The notes under the pieces were generated by a model. The model ran no database searches. It saw only the letters and a program-made list of their open reading frames with translations, and was not told where the DNA came from. A stretch of DNA of 64,000 nt from CAYXDO01 sp964463485. Its GTDB lineage: Bacteria > Myxococcota > Kuafuiibacteriia > Kuafuiibacteriales > Kuafuiibacteriaceae. The position numbers were made by a program, and so were the translations under genes. The DNA is taken from NCBI GenBank assembly GCA_964463485.1, contig CAYXDO010000025.1, positions 1 to 64,000 on the forward strand. The letters are read 5' to 3'. Positions 15,435 to 23,471 of the stretch are shown in pieces. Within the stretch, counting starts at the first letter, position 1. Every line of letters begins with the position of its first letter.

Positions 15435-16823
15435 CTACTCCTCTCTGGGCTGCGGCGGTGCGAGCGTCGCCGCGACGAGCTCGAAATACTTCGCGAAGGC
15501 CAACACACCTCCGAGCGCTTGCTCGAAGTCATAACTCTCGTTGGGCGCGTGATAACCGTGTTCCGGCAACGACAGCCCCAAAAAATAGACCTGCGCGTCG
15601 AGCACCCTCTCCATCGTTGGAACCGCGCCAATCGACCCGCCCTCGCGCGTGAAGGCCGCTCGCACCCCGAACCCAAACTCGTACGCCGCTCGCAGCGCGT
15701 CCGCGAACGGGCCGCTCGTCTTGCCTTTGTAGGGCTCGAGCCTCGGCCCTTCGTGAATCACGACGTCGGGCGCTCGCTCCGCGATGAAGGCCTTGATGCG
15801 CTCGAGGGTCTTGTCCGGCGACATCCTCGGCACGAGCCGGCAAGAAAGCTTGGCCTCCGCGCGCGCCGGCACCGCGCTCTTGATGCCAGGTCCGGTGTAG
15901 CCGCCCACGATGCCGTGAACTTCGAGCGTGGGCTGCGCCCAAATCCTCGCCATCAAATCGAGCGGATCGTCCGATCGCAGCGAACGGATCTGGTGATCCT
16001 TCATGAAGGTCTCGATGCGAAAGCCGCACGCCGCAAAGTCGCGCGCCTCCGCGAGGGTCAGCTCGTCGACCTCGTCATAGAAGCCAGGAATTTTCACCGC
16101 GCCGGTGCGCCCGTCCATCATCTCGCCTACGAGCGTGCAGAGCTCCGCGAGCGGGTTCCTCGCGGCGCCGCCCACCAGCCCGCTGTGCAGGTCGTGGCTC
16201 GCAGTCTCGAGCGTGAGCCTGAAGCCCTGGAGCCCACGCAGACCTGCAGGAGTCGTCGGACGCCCGCGCGTCAGCCAGATCGTGTCGGACACGACGATCG
16301 AGTCGGTCTTCAAGACGTCGTGATGACGTACGAGGCCCGCCTCGAAGCTCGGCGAGCCGATCTCTTCCTCGAGCTCCCAAAGGAACCGCACGTTGAGCGG
16401 CACGCCCGCCCTTTGCGCAGCGACCGCGCCGAGCAGCGCGGTGAGCGCGGGGCCCTTGTCGTCGGTGGTGCCGCGCCCGCAATAGCGATCTCCTTCGGTG
16501 ACCATGACGAACGGATCCGTTCGCCACTCGGGCTCGTTCGCGGGCTGAACATCGAGGTGGTTGTACACCGTGATCGTGGGATGTTTAGGATCGGAGACGA
16601 AGTTCCCAACCACGAGCGGCGCTCCTGGTGTCGCGAGCACCTCGGCCTTGGCGCCGTAGGCCTCGAGGATCGTTCGGGCGACATCGGCGCAGCGCCAAAC
16701 GTCTCCCATGCGCGCCGGATCGGAAGACACGCTCGGGATCTCGACGAGCGTCCTCAGCTCCGACTCGAACCGCGAGCGCATCGCGAGCGCGAACGCTCGG
16801 AGCTCGTTGGCGTCGATCAACAT
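15435..16823 (-). CDS. M20-family metallopeptidase (dipeptidase)
   Basis: A 462-aa zinc peptidase of the M20 family (carnosinase/CNDP-like dipeptidases). Metal ligands and catalytic residues are in place: VYNHLDVQP (His, Asp), GRGTTDDKGP (bridging Asp), WELEEEIGS (catalytic and metal Glu), and a late HGYHAPNE His. The middle part (about 190-310) is the dimerisation lid, with SHDLHSGLVGGAARNP. It hydrolyses dipeptides or amidated amino acids in the cytoplasm; the exact substrate cannot be inferred. No signal peptide. It is divergent from the OYE-type gene. Confidence 0.9.
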   Translation of the reverse strand: MLIDANELRAFALAMRSRFESELRTLVEIPSVSSDPARMGDVWRCADVARTILEAYGAKAEVLATPGAPLVVGNFVSDPKHPTITVYNHLDVQPANEPEWRTDPFVMVTEGDRYCGRGTTDDKGPALTALLGAVAAQRAGVPLNVRFLWELEEEIGSPSFEAGLVRHHDVLKTDSIVVSDTIWLTRGRPTTPAGLRGLQGFRLTLETASHDLHSGLVGGAARNPLAELCTLVGEMMDGRTGAVKIPGFYDEVDELTLAEARDFAACGFRIETFMKDHQIRSLRSDDPLDLMARIWAQPTLEVHGIVGGYTGPGIKSAVPARAEAKLSCRLVPRMSPDKTLERIKAFIAERAPDVVIHEGPRLEPYKGKTSGPFADALRAAYEFGFGVRAAFTREGGSIGAVPTMERVLDAQVYFLGLSLPEHGYHAPNESYDFEQALGGVLAFAKYFELVAATLAPPQPREE

Positions 16824-16900
16824 GTGTCTCTCCTGTTCGATTTCGCAGCCGGTGTCAGCGTCCGGTTGACCGTGAGGGTCGCTCCGACGAGGTTGAGCTC

Positions 16901-18352
16901 GTGCGCTGGCCGATTCCGGAAGAAGCCTGGCCGACGGCCGCTCAGGCCTCGACGTCGCTGTTGTTCCAACCGCTCGACCTCGGCCGAGGTCACGTTCTGA
17001 GCTCCAGGACGTGGGTTCCCGCGATGGTCCCTTGGCGCGCCTCGCCCGACGGCGACGTCACGGAGGAGGTGCTCGCGTGGTATCGGCGCTTCGCGCTGGG
17101 AGAGCCCGGCGCGATCGTCGTGGAAGCGACCGGGATCCGCGACGTCCCGAGCGGCCCGCTGCTCCGTATTGGTCACGATCGGTTCGTGTCGGGGCTTCGA
17201 CGACTCACCGACACGGTAAGACAAGCGAGCGGAGGACGCACGCGGATCCTCATACAGCTCATCGATTTCCTCGCGATCCGGCGTCGTCCCGAGCGCGCGA
17301 AGTTCTACTCACGTTTCCTCGAACTCACCACCCGACACCGTGAATGGTTGGTCGAGCTCGATCGAGATCTCGTGTGGCTTTCGGCGTCGGGGGATGAAGT
17401 CAGGTCGCGGCTCTCAGAGCTGAGCGAGGCCGAGGAAGAACGAGTGCTCACGCCTCGGGAGCTAGAGTCGCTTCGGTTTGGAGCGCGAGAGTCCATCACC
17501 GACCTCGAGCTTCCGCAGATCAGAGAGTTGCCTGGGCGGCTCCCGGAGCTCTTCGCTACGGCTGCGCTCCGTGCAGAGCGCGCGGGCTTCGACGGCATAG
17601 AGCTTCATTTCGCCCACGCGTACACCATGGCCTCGTTCCTCTCGCGGACGAACACACGCGCCGATGGATATGGGCGAACGCTCGAAGGACGCGTGCGTCT
17701 GCCGCTCGAGGTGTACGAGGCGACGCGGAGCGCGCTCGCGCCCACCACACTCGTGGGTTGTCGATTCCTCGGGGACGAAGTGATCGAGGGTGGAAGCCGC
17801 GTCGAAGATGCGGCTTGGTTCGGCAGCCGGTTTGCGGCGGCTGGTATGGACTTTCTGTCGATCAGCAAGGGCGGGAAGTTCGAAGACGCCAAGCAGCCGC
17901 GAGTGGGCGAAGCCGCCTACCCGTACACCGGCCCGAGCGGCCATGAGTGCATGCCCACGGTCTATTCGGACGAGGTCGGTCCCTTCGGCCGCAACCTTCC
18001 GCTTGCCCGCGAGGTCCGCCGGGCCGTGCAGGCCGCTGGTTTCTCGACGCCGGTGGTCGGAGCTGGCGGAATCGGCACTTTCTCGCTCGCCGAGGGAGCG
18101 CTCGTTCGCGGTGACTGCGATGTCGTCGCAGCCGCGCGCCAATCGCTCGCAGACCCCGACTGGTGGCTCAAGCTGCGCCTCGGACGGGGCTCGGAGATCC
18201 GTCGGTGCGCGCTCACGAACTACTGCGAAGGCCTCGATCAGCGACACAAACGCGTGACTTGCCGGCTGTGGGACCGCGAGCCTCCGCACGAAGACGGCCA
18301 TCGCCGCCTGACGGCGCCACCTTGGGACCGCAGCGGGTCAGGCCCGTTGTGA
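16901..18352 (+). CDS. Old Yellow Enzyme-type NADH:flavin oxidoreductase
   Basis: An approximately 483-aa FMN enzyme of the OYE family (TIM barrel). Recognisable parts are PLDLGRGHVLSSRTWVPAM near the start, the substrate-pocket sequence GIELHFAHAYTMASFLSRTNTR (H-x-x-H variant), DEVIEGGSRVEDA, and the FMN-phosphate loops VVGAGGIGTFSLAEGALVRGDCDVVAAAR. Unlike 2,4-dienoyl-CoA reductases it has no Fe-S/FAD extension. It reduces activated C=C bonds or related compounds; the natural substrate is unknown. The GTG at 16901 with GAGG eight bases upstream is the best start; the open frame extends further upstream across the M20 gene. Confidence 0.85.
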   Translation: MRWPIPEEAWPTAAQASTSLLFQPLDLGRGHVLSSRTWVPAMVPWRASPDGDVTEEVLAWYRRFALGEPGAIVVEATGIRDVPSGPLLRIGHDRFVSGLRRLTDTVRQASGGRTRILIQLIDFLAIRRRPERAKFYSRFLELTTRHREWLVELDRDLVWLSASGDEVRSRLSELSEAEEERVLTPRELESLRFGARESITDLELPQIRELPGRLPELFATAALRAERAGFDGIELHFAHAYTMASFLSRTNTRADGYGRTLEGRVRLPLEVYEATRSALAPTTLVGCRFLGDEVIEGGSRVEDAAWFGSRFAAAGMDFLSISKGGKFEDAKQPRVGEAAYPYTGPSGHECMPTVYSDEVGPFGRNLPLAREVRRAVQAAGFSTPVVGAGGIGTFSLAEGALVRGDCDVVAAARQSLADPDWWLKLRLGRGSEIRRCALTNYCEGLDQRHKRVTCRLWDREPPHEDGHRRLTAPPWDRSGSGPL

Positions 18353-18398
18353 TCTTCGCCCGCTTGACCGAACGGAATCAGGTCGTGATTCTCCCGCC

Positions 18399-19091
18399 AT
18401 GAGCTCGGGCGGCACTTCGTTCTCGGCCCTCTTCCGGGACACGATTCGACTGGCTTCGCGTCAAGTGGACGGGATGGCGTGGCTCACCGTCGCCGGCTTG
18501 CTCGTCCCCGTCATTTCGATGTGCTCGCTCGGAGTGCTTGCCGGGCCGATGTTCTACGGCTACGCGCGCATGGGCATGCGGATCGCGCGAGACGAGCCGA
18601 CGACCTTGGCGGACCTCTTCGAAGGCGTGCGCACGCGCTTCGCCGACACGTTCGTCGCCTTCCTCGTCTGCACGCTCGTGGGCATGGTCGCTTTCGGCCT
18701 GCTCATGATTCCCGTCGTCGCAGTCACGGCCACGCCTGAGAGCGGCGTCCTCCATTCGATCGGAATTTTGCTCCTGGTGGCAGCGGCCATGGCGCTGATG
18801 AGTGTCCCCGGGCTGACTTTCGGGTTCCTTGCCCAATTCACCTTTCACGTCATGGCTACTCATCCCGGCCTCACACCCACCGCTGCGCTCAAGGCCAGCA
18901 TGCTCTTGGTGCGGGACCACGTCGAAGAGATCGCCATCGCGGTCGCCGCTTCGATGGCGCTCGCGGTCGTGTCCAGCGCGATCATGGTGATCGTCGGCGG
19001 CTTCGTGGCCGCGGCCTTCTGCGTAGTGCTCCAATCGCTTCTCTATGACCGTCTGACCGGCCAAGAAACGCCGGTCCCATCTGCTCTCTGA
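18399..19091 (+). CDS. Integral membrane protein (YciC/GPDP membrane-domain-like)
   Basis: A 230-aa protein with about five to six hydrophobic helices and a topology like the membrane-domain proteins of the YciC/GPDPase-membrane group: FRDTIRLASRQVDG at the start, AGPMFYGYARMGMRIARDEPTTLADLFEG in the middle, and LKASMLLVRDHVEEIAIAVAA late. The function is unknown. It is followed nine bases later by a lipoprotein gene. A distant relative occurs at 53426-54394. Confidence 0.7.
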   Translation: MSSGGTSFSALFRDTIRLASRQVDGMAWLTVAGLLVPVISMCSLGVLAGPMFYGYARMGMRIARDEPTTLADLFEGVRTRFADTFVAFLVCTLVGMVAFGLLMIPVVAVTATPESGVLHSIGILLLVAAAMALMSVPGLTFGFLAQFTFHVMATHPGLTPTAALKASMLLVRDHVEEIAIAVAASMALAVVSSAIMVIVGGFVAAAFCVVLQSLLYDRLTGQETPVPSAL

Positions 19092-19099
19092 GGAATGAA

Positions 19100-20847
19100 A
19101 TGAAACTGATTCGCACACTCGTTTTGATGCTGCCTCTCGCGATCTCTGCCTGTCGCGAAGGGGCGACGACTTCTCGAACAGCCGACTCTGGACCCCGCAC
19201 GAAGGACACAGGCTTGGTCGAAACGCCCGATCTCGGGATGGAGACTCCCGACGCGGGCGACGTGGACACGGGCATCCTGGCCAACTGTGACTTGAACCCA
19301 CAAGGCTGCGCCCCGAACCAAATCAAGGGTCCCGCACCAGCCTGTGATTGTCGACCGCAATGCCTGCCGGGCTACTCATGGACCGGATCCGCGTGCTTGG
19401 CGGAAACGGACGCGGGATTCGCGGACACCGGACTCATCGAGACGGACACCGGCGTCACCCCCACCGACACCGGCGTCACCCCCACCGACACCGGCGTCAC
19501 CCCCACCGACACCGGCGTCANNNNNNNNNNNNNNNNNNNNNNNNNNNNNNNNNNNNNNNNNNNNNNNNNNNNNNNNNNNNNNNNNNNNNNNNNNNNNNNN
19601 NNNNNNNNNNNNNNNNNNNNGACACCGGCGTCACCCCCACCGACACCGGCGTCACCCCCACCGACACCGGCGTCACCCCCACCGATACCGGAGTCACACC
19701 CACCGACACGGGCGTCGATGGCGGCGTCGTCGTCGTGCCGGACGCGGGTCCCGACGGTGGGTTCATCTTCGCAGACGCTGCCGTAGACGGCGGAGTCAAC
19801 CCAGATGCGGGCCCCGCGAACTGTCAGACCGGAGTCACCGAGCTCGATCTGTGCGACCCAGACAACTTCAACTGCTGCGGCGGACCGGACGTGGTCTGCG
19901 AACCCATCCTCAGCCCAACCGACCCCAACGACCTGCAAGACGGAATCTGCTTGAGGTCGTGCAACACAGGCGCGAACACCGGAGCCAACGGACTCTCGAA
20001 CCCGTTGTGCACCGGCGGAGCCACGGATTGCGTCGACTACTTCGAGCATGGCGCTACCAACGCTCGCTGCCTCAACGTCATTCCTTCCTTCGGTGATCGG
20101 GACCGCACCGAAGACGTGCAGGTCTGTGATCCGCGAGTGACCAACATGTTCATCATTCCGGGTGACTCGGCGGCCGGCACCGGACGCTGCATGCCACTCT
20201 GCACCGTTCAACCCTCCACCACCAACCCGACGAATTACACCTGCGCGGCGCCGCACGAGGTCTGCACCGGAGTTCAATTCATCCAGGACGGCGACTCGAA
20301 CGTGTACGGCCCGTGCGCCCACGTAGTGGCGCGAAATCAGCCCTGCGACGAGTTGAACGGAACGACCTGCGCCGCCGACGACGTCTGCCTCGCCGGATTC
20401 TGCAGGCAGCGCCTCGGAACGACCTGCACTGCAGCTCCCGCCTGCGCCACCGCTGGCCAAGCCTGCATCGAGCTCGGCGCCGCGCCCGACACCGTCGCGT
20501 TTTGCCACCAGCCCTGCACGCTCCTCCAATCCGGTGACTGCGGAGCGACCGGGGCCTGCACGGTGATCGCGGACGCCCGAAACCCAGCAACCGCGCTCGG
20601 GACCTGCCGCTTCCGAAACGGAATCGTCGCCGACGGCGGCGATTGCTCGGACATCATCGGTGTCGGTTCGAACACGTCGGTTTGCGACGACGGGCTCATG
20701 TGCCTGGAAACCGTGACGGCGAATGACTTCACTCAGGCTTCTTGCTTCCAGCTGTGTGATACGACGACGAACGCGCCGTGCACCGGAGGATTGACGTGTT
20801 TTGGGATCTTCACGGATTTGCCAGATTTCGGAGTGTGCAGTCCTTGA
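19100..20847 (+). CDS. Cys-rich lipoprotein interrupted by an assembly gap
   Basis: A predicted lipoprotein (lipobox ISAC, Cys near residue 18). After a short Cys-containing segment comes a tandem DTGVTPT linker encoded by a 21-bp repeat, then a DGG linker and a long Cys-rich region (about 350 residues) with C-x-x-G-x-x-C modules and a CSP terminus. Because 100 Ns interrupt the repeat, the frame appears to change across the gap. The repeat phase shows the missing sequence must be 8 plus a multiple of 21 bases, which restores a single reading frame, so this is one gene. Role unknown, probably surface-exposed. Confidence 0.8.
19443..19700. repeat. 21-bp tandem repeat encoding DTGVTPT, with assembly gap
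   Basis: Near-identical 21-bp units lie on both sides of the N block. They are in frame with the lipoprotein and encode DTGVTPT. The last unit on the right has synonymous changes (GATACCGGAGTC). Confidence 0.9.
19521..19620. other. Assembly gap (100 N)
   Basis: Exactly 100 Ns, a default scaffolding length, placed where a tandem repeat would defeat short-read assembly. The true copy number is unknown. Confidence 0.98.
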
Positions 20848-20997
20848 GTGTGCAGTCGTTGAGTGGGCACGGACGGGCATGGACGGGCACGGACGGGCAC
20901 GGGCGCTCCCGTTGAGATTCTGCCTCTGCATCAGACTGCGTTCGTCGCTGCGGGGTTCATGAGTTCGGGCACGGGCACGGGCACGGGCACGGGCACG
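20831..20997. repeat. Terminal-codon duplication and GGGCAC-type minisatellites
   Basis: The final 15 bases of the lipoprotein gene (GTGTGCAGTCCTTGA) are repeated once immediately after the stop with one change. Next come a 10-bp array of GGGCACGGAC (20874-20911) and a hexamer array of GGGCAC (about 20967-20997), which ends near the stop codon of the four-helix-bundle gene. Confidence 0.85.
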
Positions 20998-21037
20998 CTC
21001 CGGTTGGGATGTCCGACGGCGGTAAGGTCGCATCGGA

Positions 21038-21418
21038 TTATTCGTGAGCTCCGATATCACGGACATCACGTCGGGGCCGAACCATCTTGATGAGCATCGC
21101 GACGATACGAAGCAGCAGCTCGCGCCCTGACGTGTAGCGCTCGGGTTCAATCAATCGAAGCCGGCGGCAAACATCGAGCGTGGCAGCGCACTCGGCCGCA
21201 GAGCGCTTGGCGATCCGATAGAAACGAGCCTTGTCCGCCGCCGAAAACTCACCTGCGCCTTCCGCAATATTGAGCGGAATCGACGTAGCCGCCCGCTGCA
21301 GTTGATCGGCTAAGTAGGCTCGACCCCGCGGAAACGCTGCCACGATATCGTCAGCCTGAGCCACGAATTCGATGGCTGCTTGGTAGACGTCGAGCTTCTC
21401 GTGATCGAACGAACTCAC
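21038..21418 (-). CDS. Four-helix-bundle protein (S23 / 23S rRNA intervening-sequence family)
   Basis: A 126-aa helical protein with the family signature: FDHEKLDVYQAAIEFVAQAD, LADQLQRAATSIPLNIAEGAG, FYRIAKRSAAECAATLDVCRRL. The family (PF05635-like) was named for open frames in rRNA intervening sequences; related avd proteins assist diversity-generating retroelements. Most members are unlinked to either and have no known function; no reverse transcriptase is nearby. The GTG at 21418 is preferred over 21457 because homologues start just before FDHEKLDVY. The gene is bracketed on both sides by GC-hexamer repeats, as is the decayed copy at 39.1 kb. Confidence 0.85.
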   Translation of the reverse strand: MSSFDHEKLDVYQAAIEFVAQADDIVAAFPRGRAYLADQLQRAATSIPLNIAEGAGEFSAADKARFYRIAKRSAAECAATLDVCRRLRLIEPERYTSGRELLLRIVAMLIKMVRPRRDVRDIGAHE

Positions 21419-21470
21419 TCGACCATCCAGGCATCGTTCGGCCGTCCAGGCAATCAAAAGGAAACCAACA

Positions 21471-21667
21471 AAGCGAGGTTTGGAACGTGCCCGTGCCCGA
21501 AACCGAGCGAAGCGAGGTCTAGAACGTGCCCGTGCCCGAAACCGAGCGAAGCGAGGTCTAGAACGTGCCCGTGCCCGAAACCGAGCGAAGCGAGGTCTAG
21601 AACGTGCCCGAAACCGAGCGAAGCGAGGTTTGGAACGTGCCCGTGCCCGTGCCCGTGCCCGTGCCCG
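21471..21667. repeat. 39-bp tandem repeat plus (GTGCCC)n hexamers
   Basis: Units start at 21499, 21538, 21577 and 21610; the first two intervals are exactly 39 bases and the third is 33, one hexamer shorter. Each unit is GAAACCGAGCGAAGCGAGG followed by a short spacer and (GTGCCC)2, and the last ends in a longer GTGCCC run. There are no unique spacers, so it is not a CRISPR array. Confidence 0.92.
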
Positions 21668-21713
21668 AAGCGATCCCCCGCTGGAGCACGATCACCCAAA
21701 GTTCGCGCCGCCC

Positions 21714-21770
21714 AACCGACCGCCCAATCGACCGACCAACCGACCGCCCAATCGACCGACCGACCGACCC
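21714..21770. repeat. 24-bp perfect direct repeat (ACCG/CCAA-rich)
   Basis: Two identical adjacent 24-bp units at 21714-21737 and 21738-21761, followed by a short GACC run that reaches the stop codon of the GH1 gene. Low-complexity intergenic DNA. Confidence 0.9.
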
Positions 21771-21772
21771 TT

Positions 21773-23197
21773 TCATCCCTCGTCCGTACCTGCTCCCATC
21801 CAGCCTCCACGATGAACCGCCACGGCGCGAACCAACGCCTCGCTCCCCTTCCTCAGCCTCCGCTCCTGCGTAGAATAGTCCACCTCGTACAATCCAAACC
21901 TCATCCCATACCCTTCGCTCCACTCGAAATTATCGAGCAATGACCAATAAAAATAGCCTCGCACGTCGACGCCATCTTCGATCGCCCGGGCCATGGCGTG
22001 CAGGTACCGCTCGATGAATCTCTCCCGCCTATCATCTCGAGCGTCGGCGATCCCATTTTCGGTCACGTAGATGGGCAGCCCAACCTCGGCAGCGGACTTG
22101 AGCGCGCGATAGAAACCTTCCGGGTACTCAGCGTACGGCATGTCCGTCATGACTTCGCCCGGACGATATCGAGCCGAAAGGTATGGCTTGAGCCAACCCA
22201 CGGTGACGCGGACATGGGAGTAATAATTGAGCCCCAGAAAGTCACCGGCGCCGCGACCGCGGTTGTCTTCCCGAACGAATCGACGCCAGCCGCGGATACC
22301 GACCTCGAAGACACCCGTCTTCAGATATCGCAGCGCCGCGTCGTTGAAGAACCCACTCCCGACCCGCGCGGCGACCCAGTCGATGGGGCTGTAGCGTCGC
22401 CACGGATCGAGCTGAAAGAGCGTCATCACCAGGCCGATCGAGGCTCGGTCCCCATTGGGCATCGACTTCAGCTCGCGATAGACCTCGGTGTGGGCGCGCA
22501 GAAGGCCCCAGTACGCCCGCGCAGCTCGGGACAAACTCATCACACCCGGCGGAAAAATCCCAAACAAGTAGCCCTGCACCACGAAGACGTTGGGCTCGTT
22601 GATGGTCGCCCAGAGGGTCACGCGATCGGAGAGCTCGGCGAAGACTCTCTTCGAGAACCGAACGAAGTGCCCGACGTTGGCTGGATCTTCGAACCCCCCT
22701 AGGTCGTCGAACCAACCGGGATTCGTGAAGTGGTGGAGCGTCACCATGGGCTCGAGCCCTCGCTCTCGACACGCTTGGACGACCTCACGATAGTGGGCGA
22801 GCTCCTCCTCATCGTACTCACCCGGCCGCGGCTCCACTCGGCTCCACTCGACCGAAAAACGATAGGCCGACAAACCCAGAGATTTCACTCGGTCGAGGTC
22901 CTCCCGAAACCGCCGGTAGTGGTCACAGGCCTCGCCTGCGCGTTCGCCGCCCTTGATTCTCGGCCGACCCTCTGCGTCCACACTGGCTTCGAATCGCGTC
23001 CAGTTGTTGTCGGGCATGTTCCCCTCGACTTGGTGAGCGGAGGTAGCGGCGCCGAACAGAAAACCCTTCGGCAGCTTCGGCTTCGAGGGATCGACCTTTG
23101 ACCAGTCCCAATGAAGCTCGGGGTGAGTACGGTGAAGCCACCAAACCCAGACGCCCACGAGCGCGAGGACGGCGGCGAGCGCTACGAGCGCGGGCAT
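21773..23197 (-). CDS. Membrane-anchored glycoside hydrolase family 1 (beta-glucosidase-like)
   Basis: A 474-aa GH1 enzyme with one N-terminal membrane helix (LVALAAVLALVGVWVWWL), so the (beta/alpha)8 domain is probably held at the membrane facing outward. The acid/base glutamate is in TINEPNV near residue 197, and the nucleophile is in YVTENGIAD near residue 380. FLFGAATSAHQVEGN at the barrel start and WSLLDNFEWSEGYGMRFGL near the end are standard. It likely removes beta-linked glucose or galactose from short glycans. The ATG at 23197 (MPALVAL) places the membrane helix at the N-terminus; the frame extends to 23296 without support. Confidence 0.9.
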   Translation of the reverse strand: MPALVALAAVLALVGVWVWWLHRTHPELHWDWSKVDPSKPKLPKGFLFGAATSAHQVEGNMPDNNWTRFEASVDAEGRPRIKGGERAGEACDHYRRFREDLDRVKSLGLSAYRFSVEWSRVEPRPGEYDEEELAHYREVVQACRERGLEPMVTLHHFTNPGWFDDLGGFEDPANVGHFVRFSKRVFAELSDRVTLWATINEPNVFVVQGYLFGIFPPGVMSLSRAARAYWGLLRAHTEVYRELKSMPNGDRASIGLVMTLFQLDPWRRYSPIDWVAARVGSGFFNDAALRYLKTGVFEVGIRGWRRFVREDNRGRGAGDFLGLNYYSHVRVTVGWLKPYLSARYRPGEVMTDMPYAEYPEGFYRALKSAAEVGLPIYVTENGIADARDDRRERFIERYLHAMARAIEDGVDVRGYFYWSLLDNFEWSEGYGMRFGLYEVDYSTQERRLRKGSEALVRAVAVHRGGWMGAGTDEG

Positions 23198-23322
23198 CCG
23201 GACACGTTCAGCCCGAAGCGCTGGCTCGTCAAGCCCGCGGCCATGCGAAGGGACCCTGTCACCCCCGCGGGTGCACGACCAAGTTGCGCGACACATCGAC
23301 GATCATCGGTCGGCGCTAGGCA

Positions 23323-23421
23323 AACCACAGAGGACACAGAGCAGGAAGGCAGAGAACACAGCGGATTCTGGAGAAAAGTCCTTCGTGCCCTCCGTGTTCC
23401 TTCTCTGTGCTCTCCGTGGTT
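23323..23421. repeat. Palindromic interspersed element (CCACAGAGGACACAGAG type)
   Basis: A 99-bp imperfect inverted repeat: the left arm begins AACCACAGAGGACACAGAG and the right arm, read on the other strand, begins AACCACGGAGAGCACAGAG. The arms remain similar for about 35 bases. It is AT-richer than its surroundings. Elements of this sequence type recur as intergenic repeats in many environmental bacteria. It could be a MITE-like or REP-like element. Confidence 0.8.
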
Positions 23422-23471
23422 CATGCGGAGGTTGAACTGAATCGCCGCAGGTCGGTCGTGCCCCCGCGGCC

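Noticed and set aside
18378..19301. 307-codon minus-strand frame rich in His, Asp and Arg
   Set aside because: Antisense to the membrane protein and lipoprotein genes and compositionally typical of a shadow.
21499..21667. Regular 39-bp repeat as a CRISPR array
   Set aside because: The units are contiguous with no variable spacers and no cas genes are near.
21597..21923. Frames full of PSEAR or GRSIGRSVGRS repeats around 21.5-21.9 kb
   Set aside because: They are translations of intergenic repeats with no start-site support.
23323..23421. Inverted repeat as a transcription terminator
   Set aside because: The arms are far longer than a terminator stem, have mismatches and a large loop, and no T run follows on either strand.
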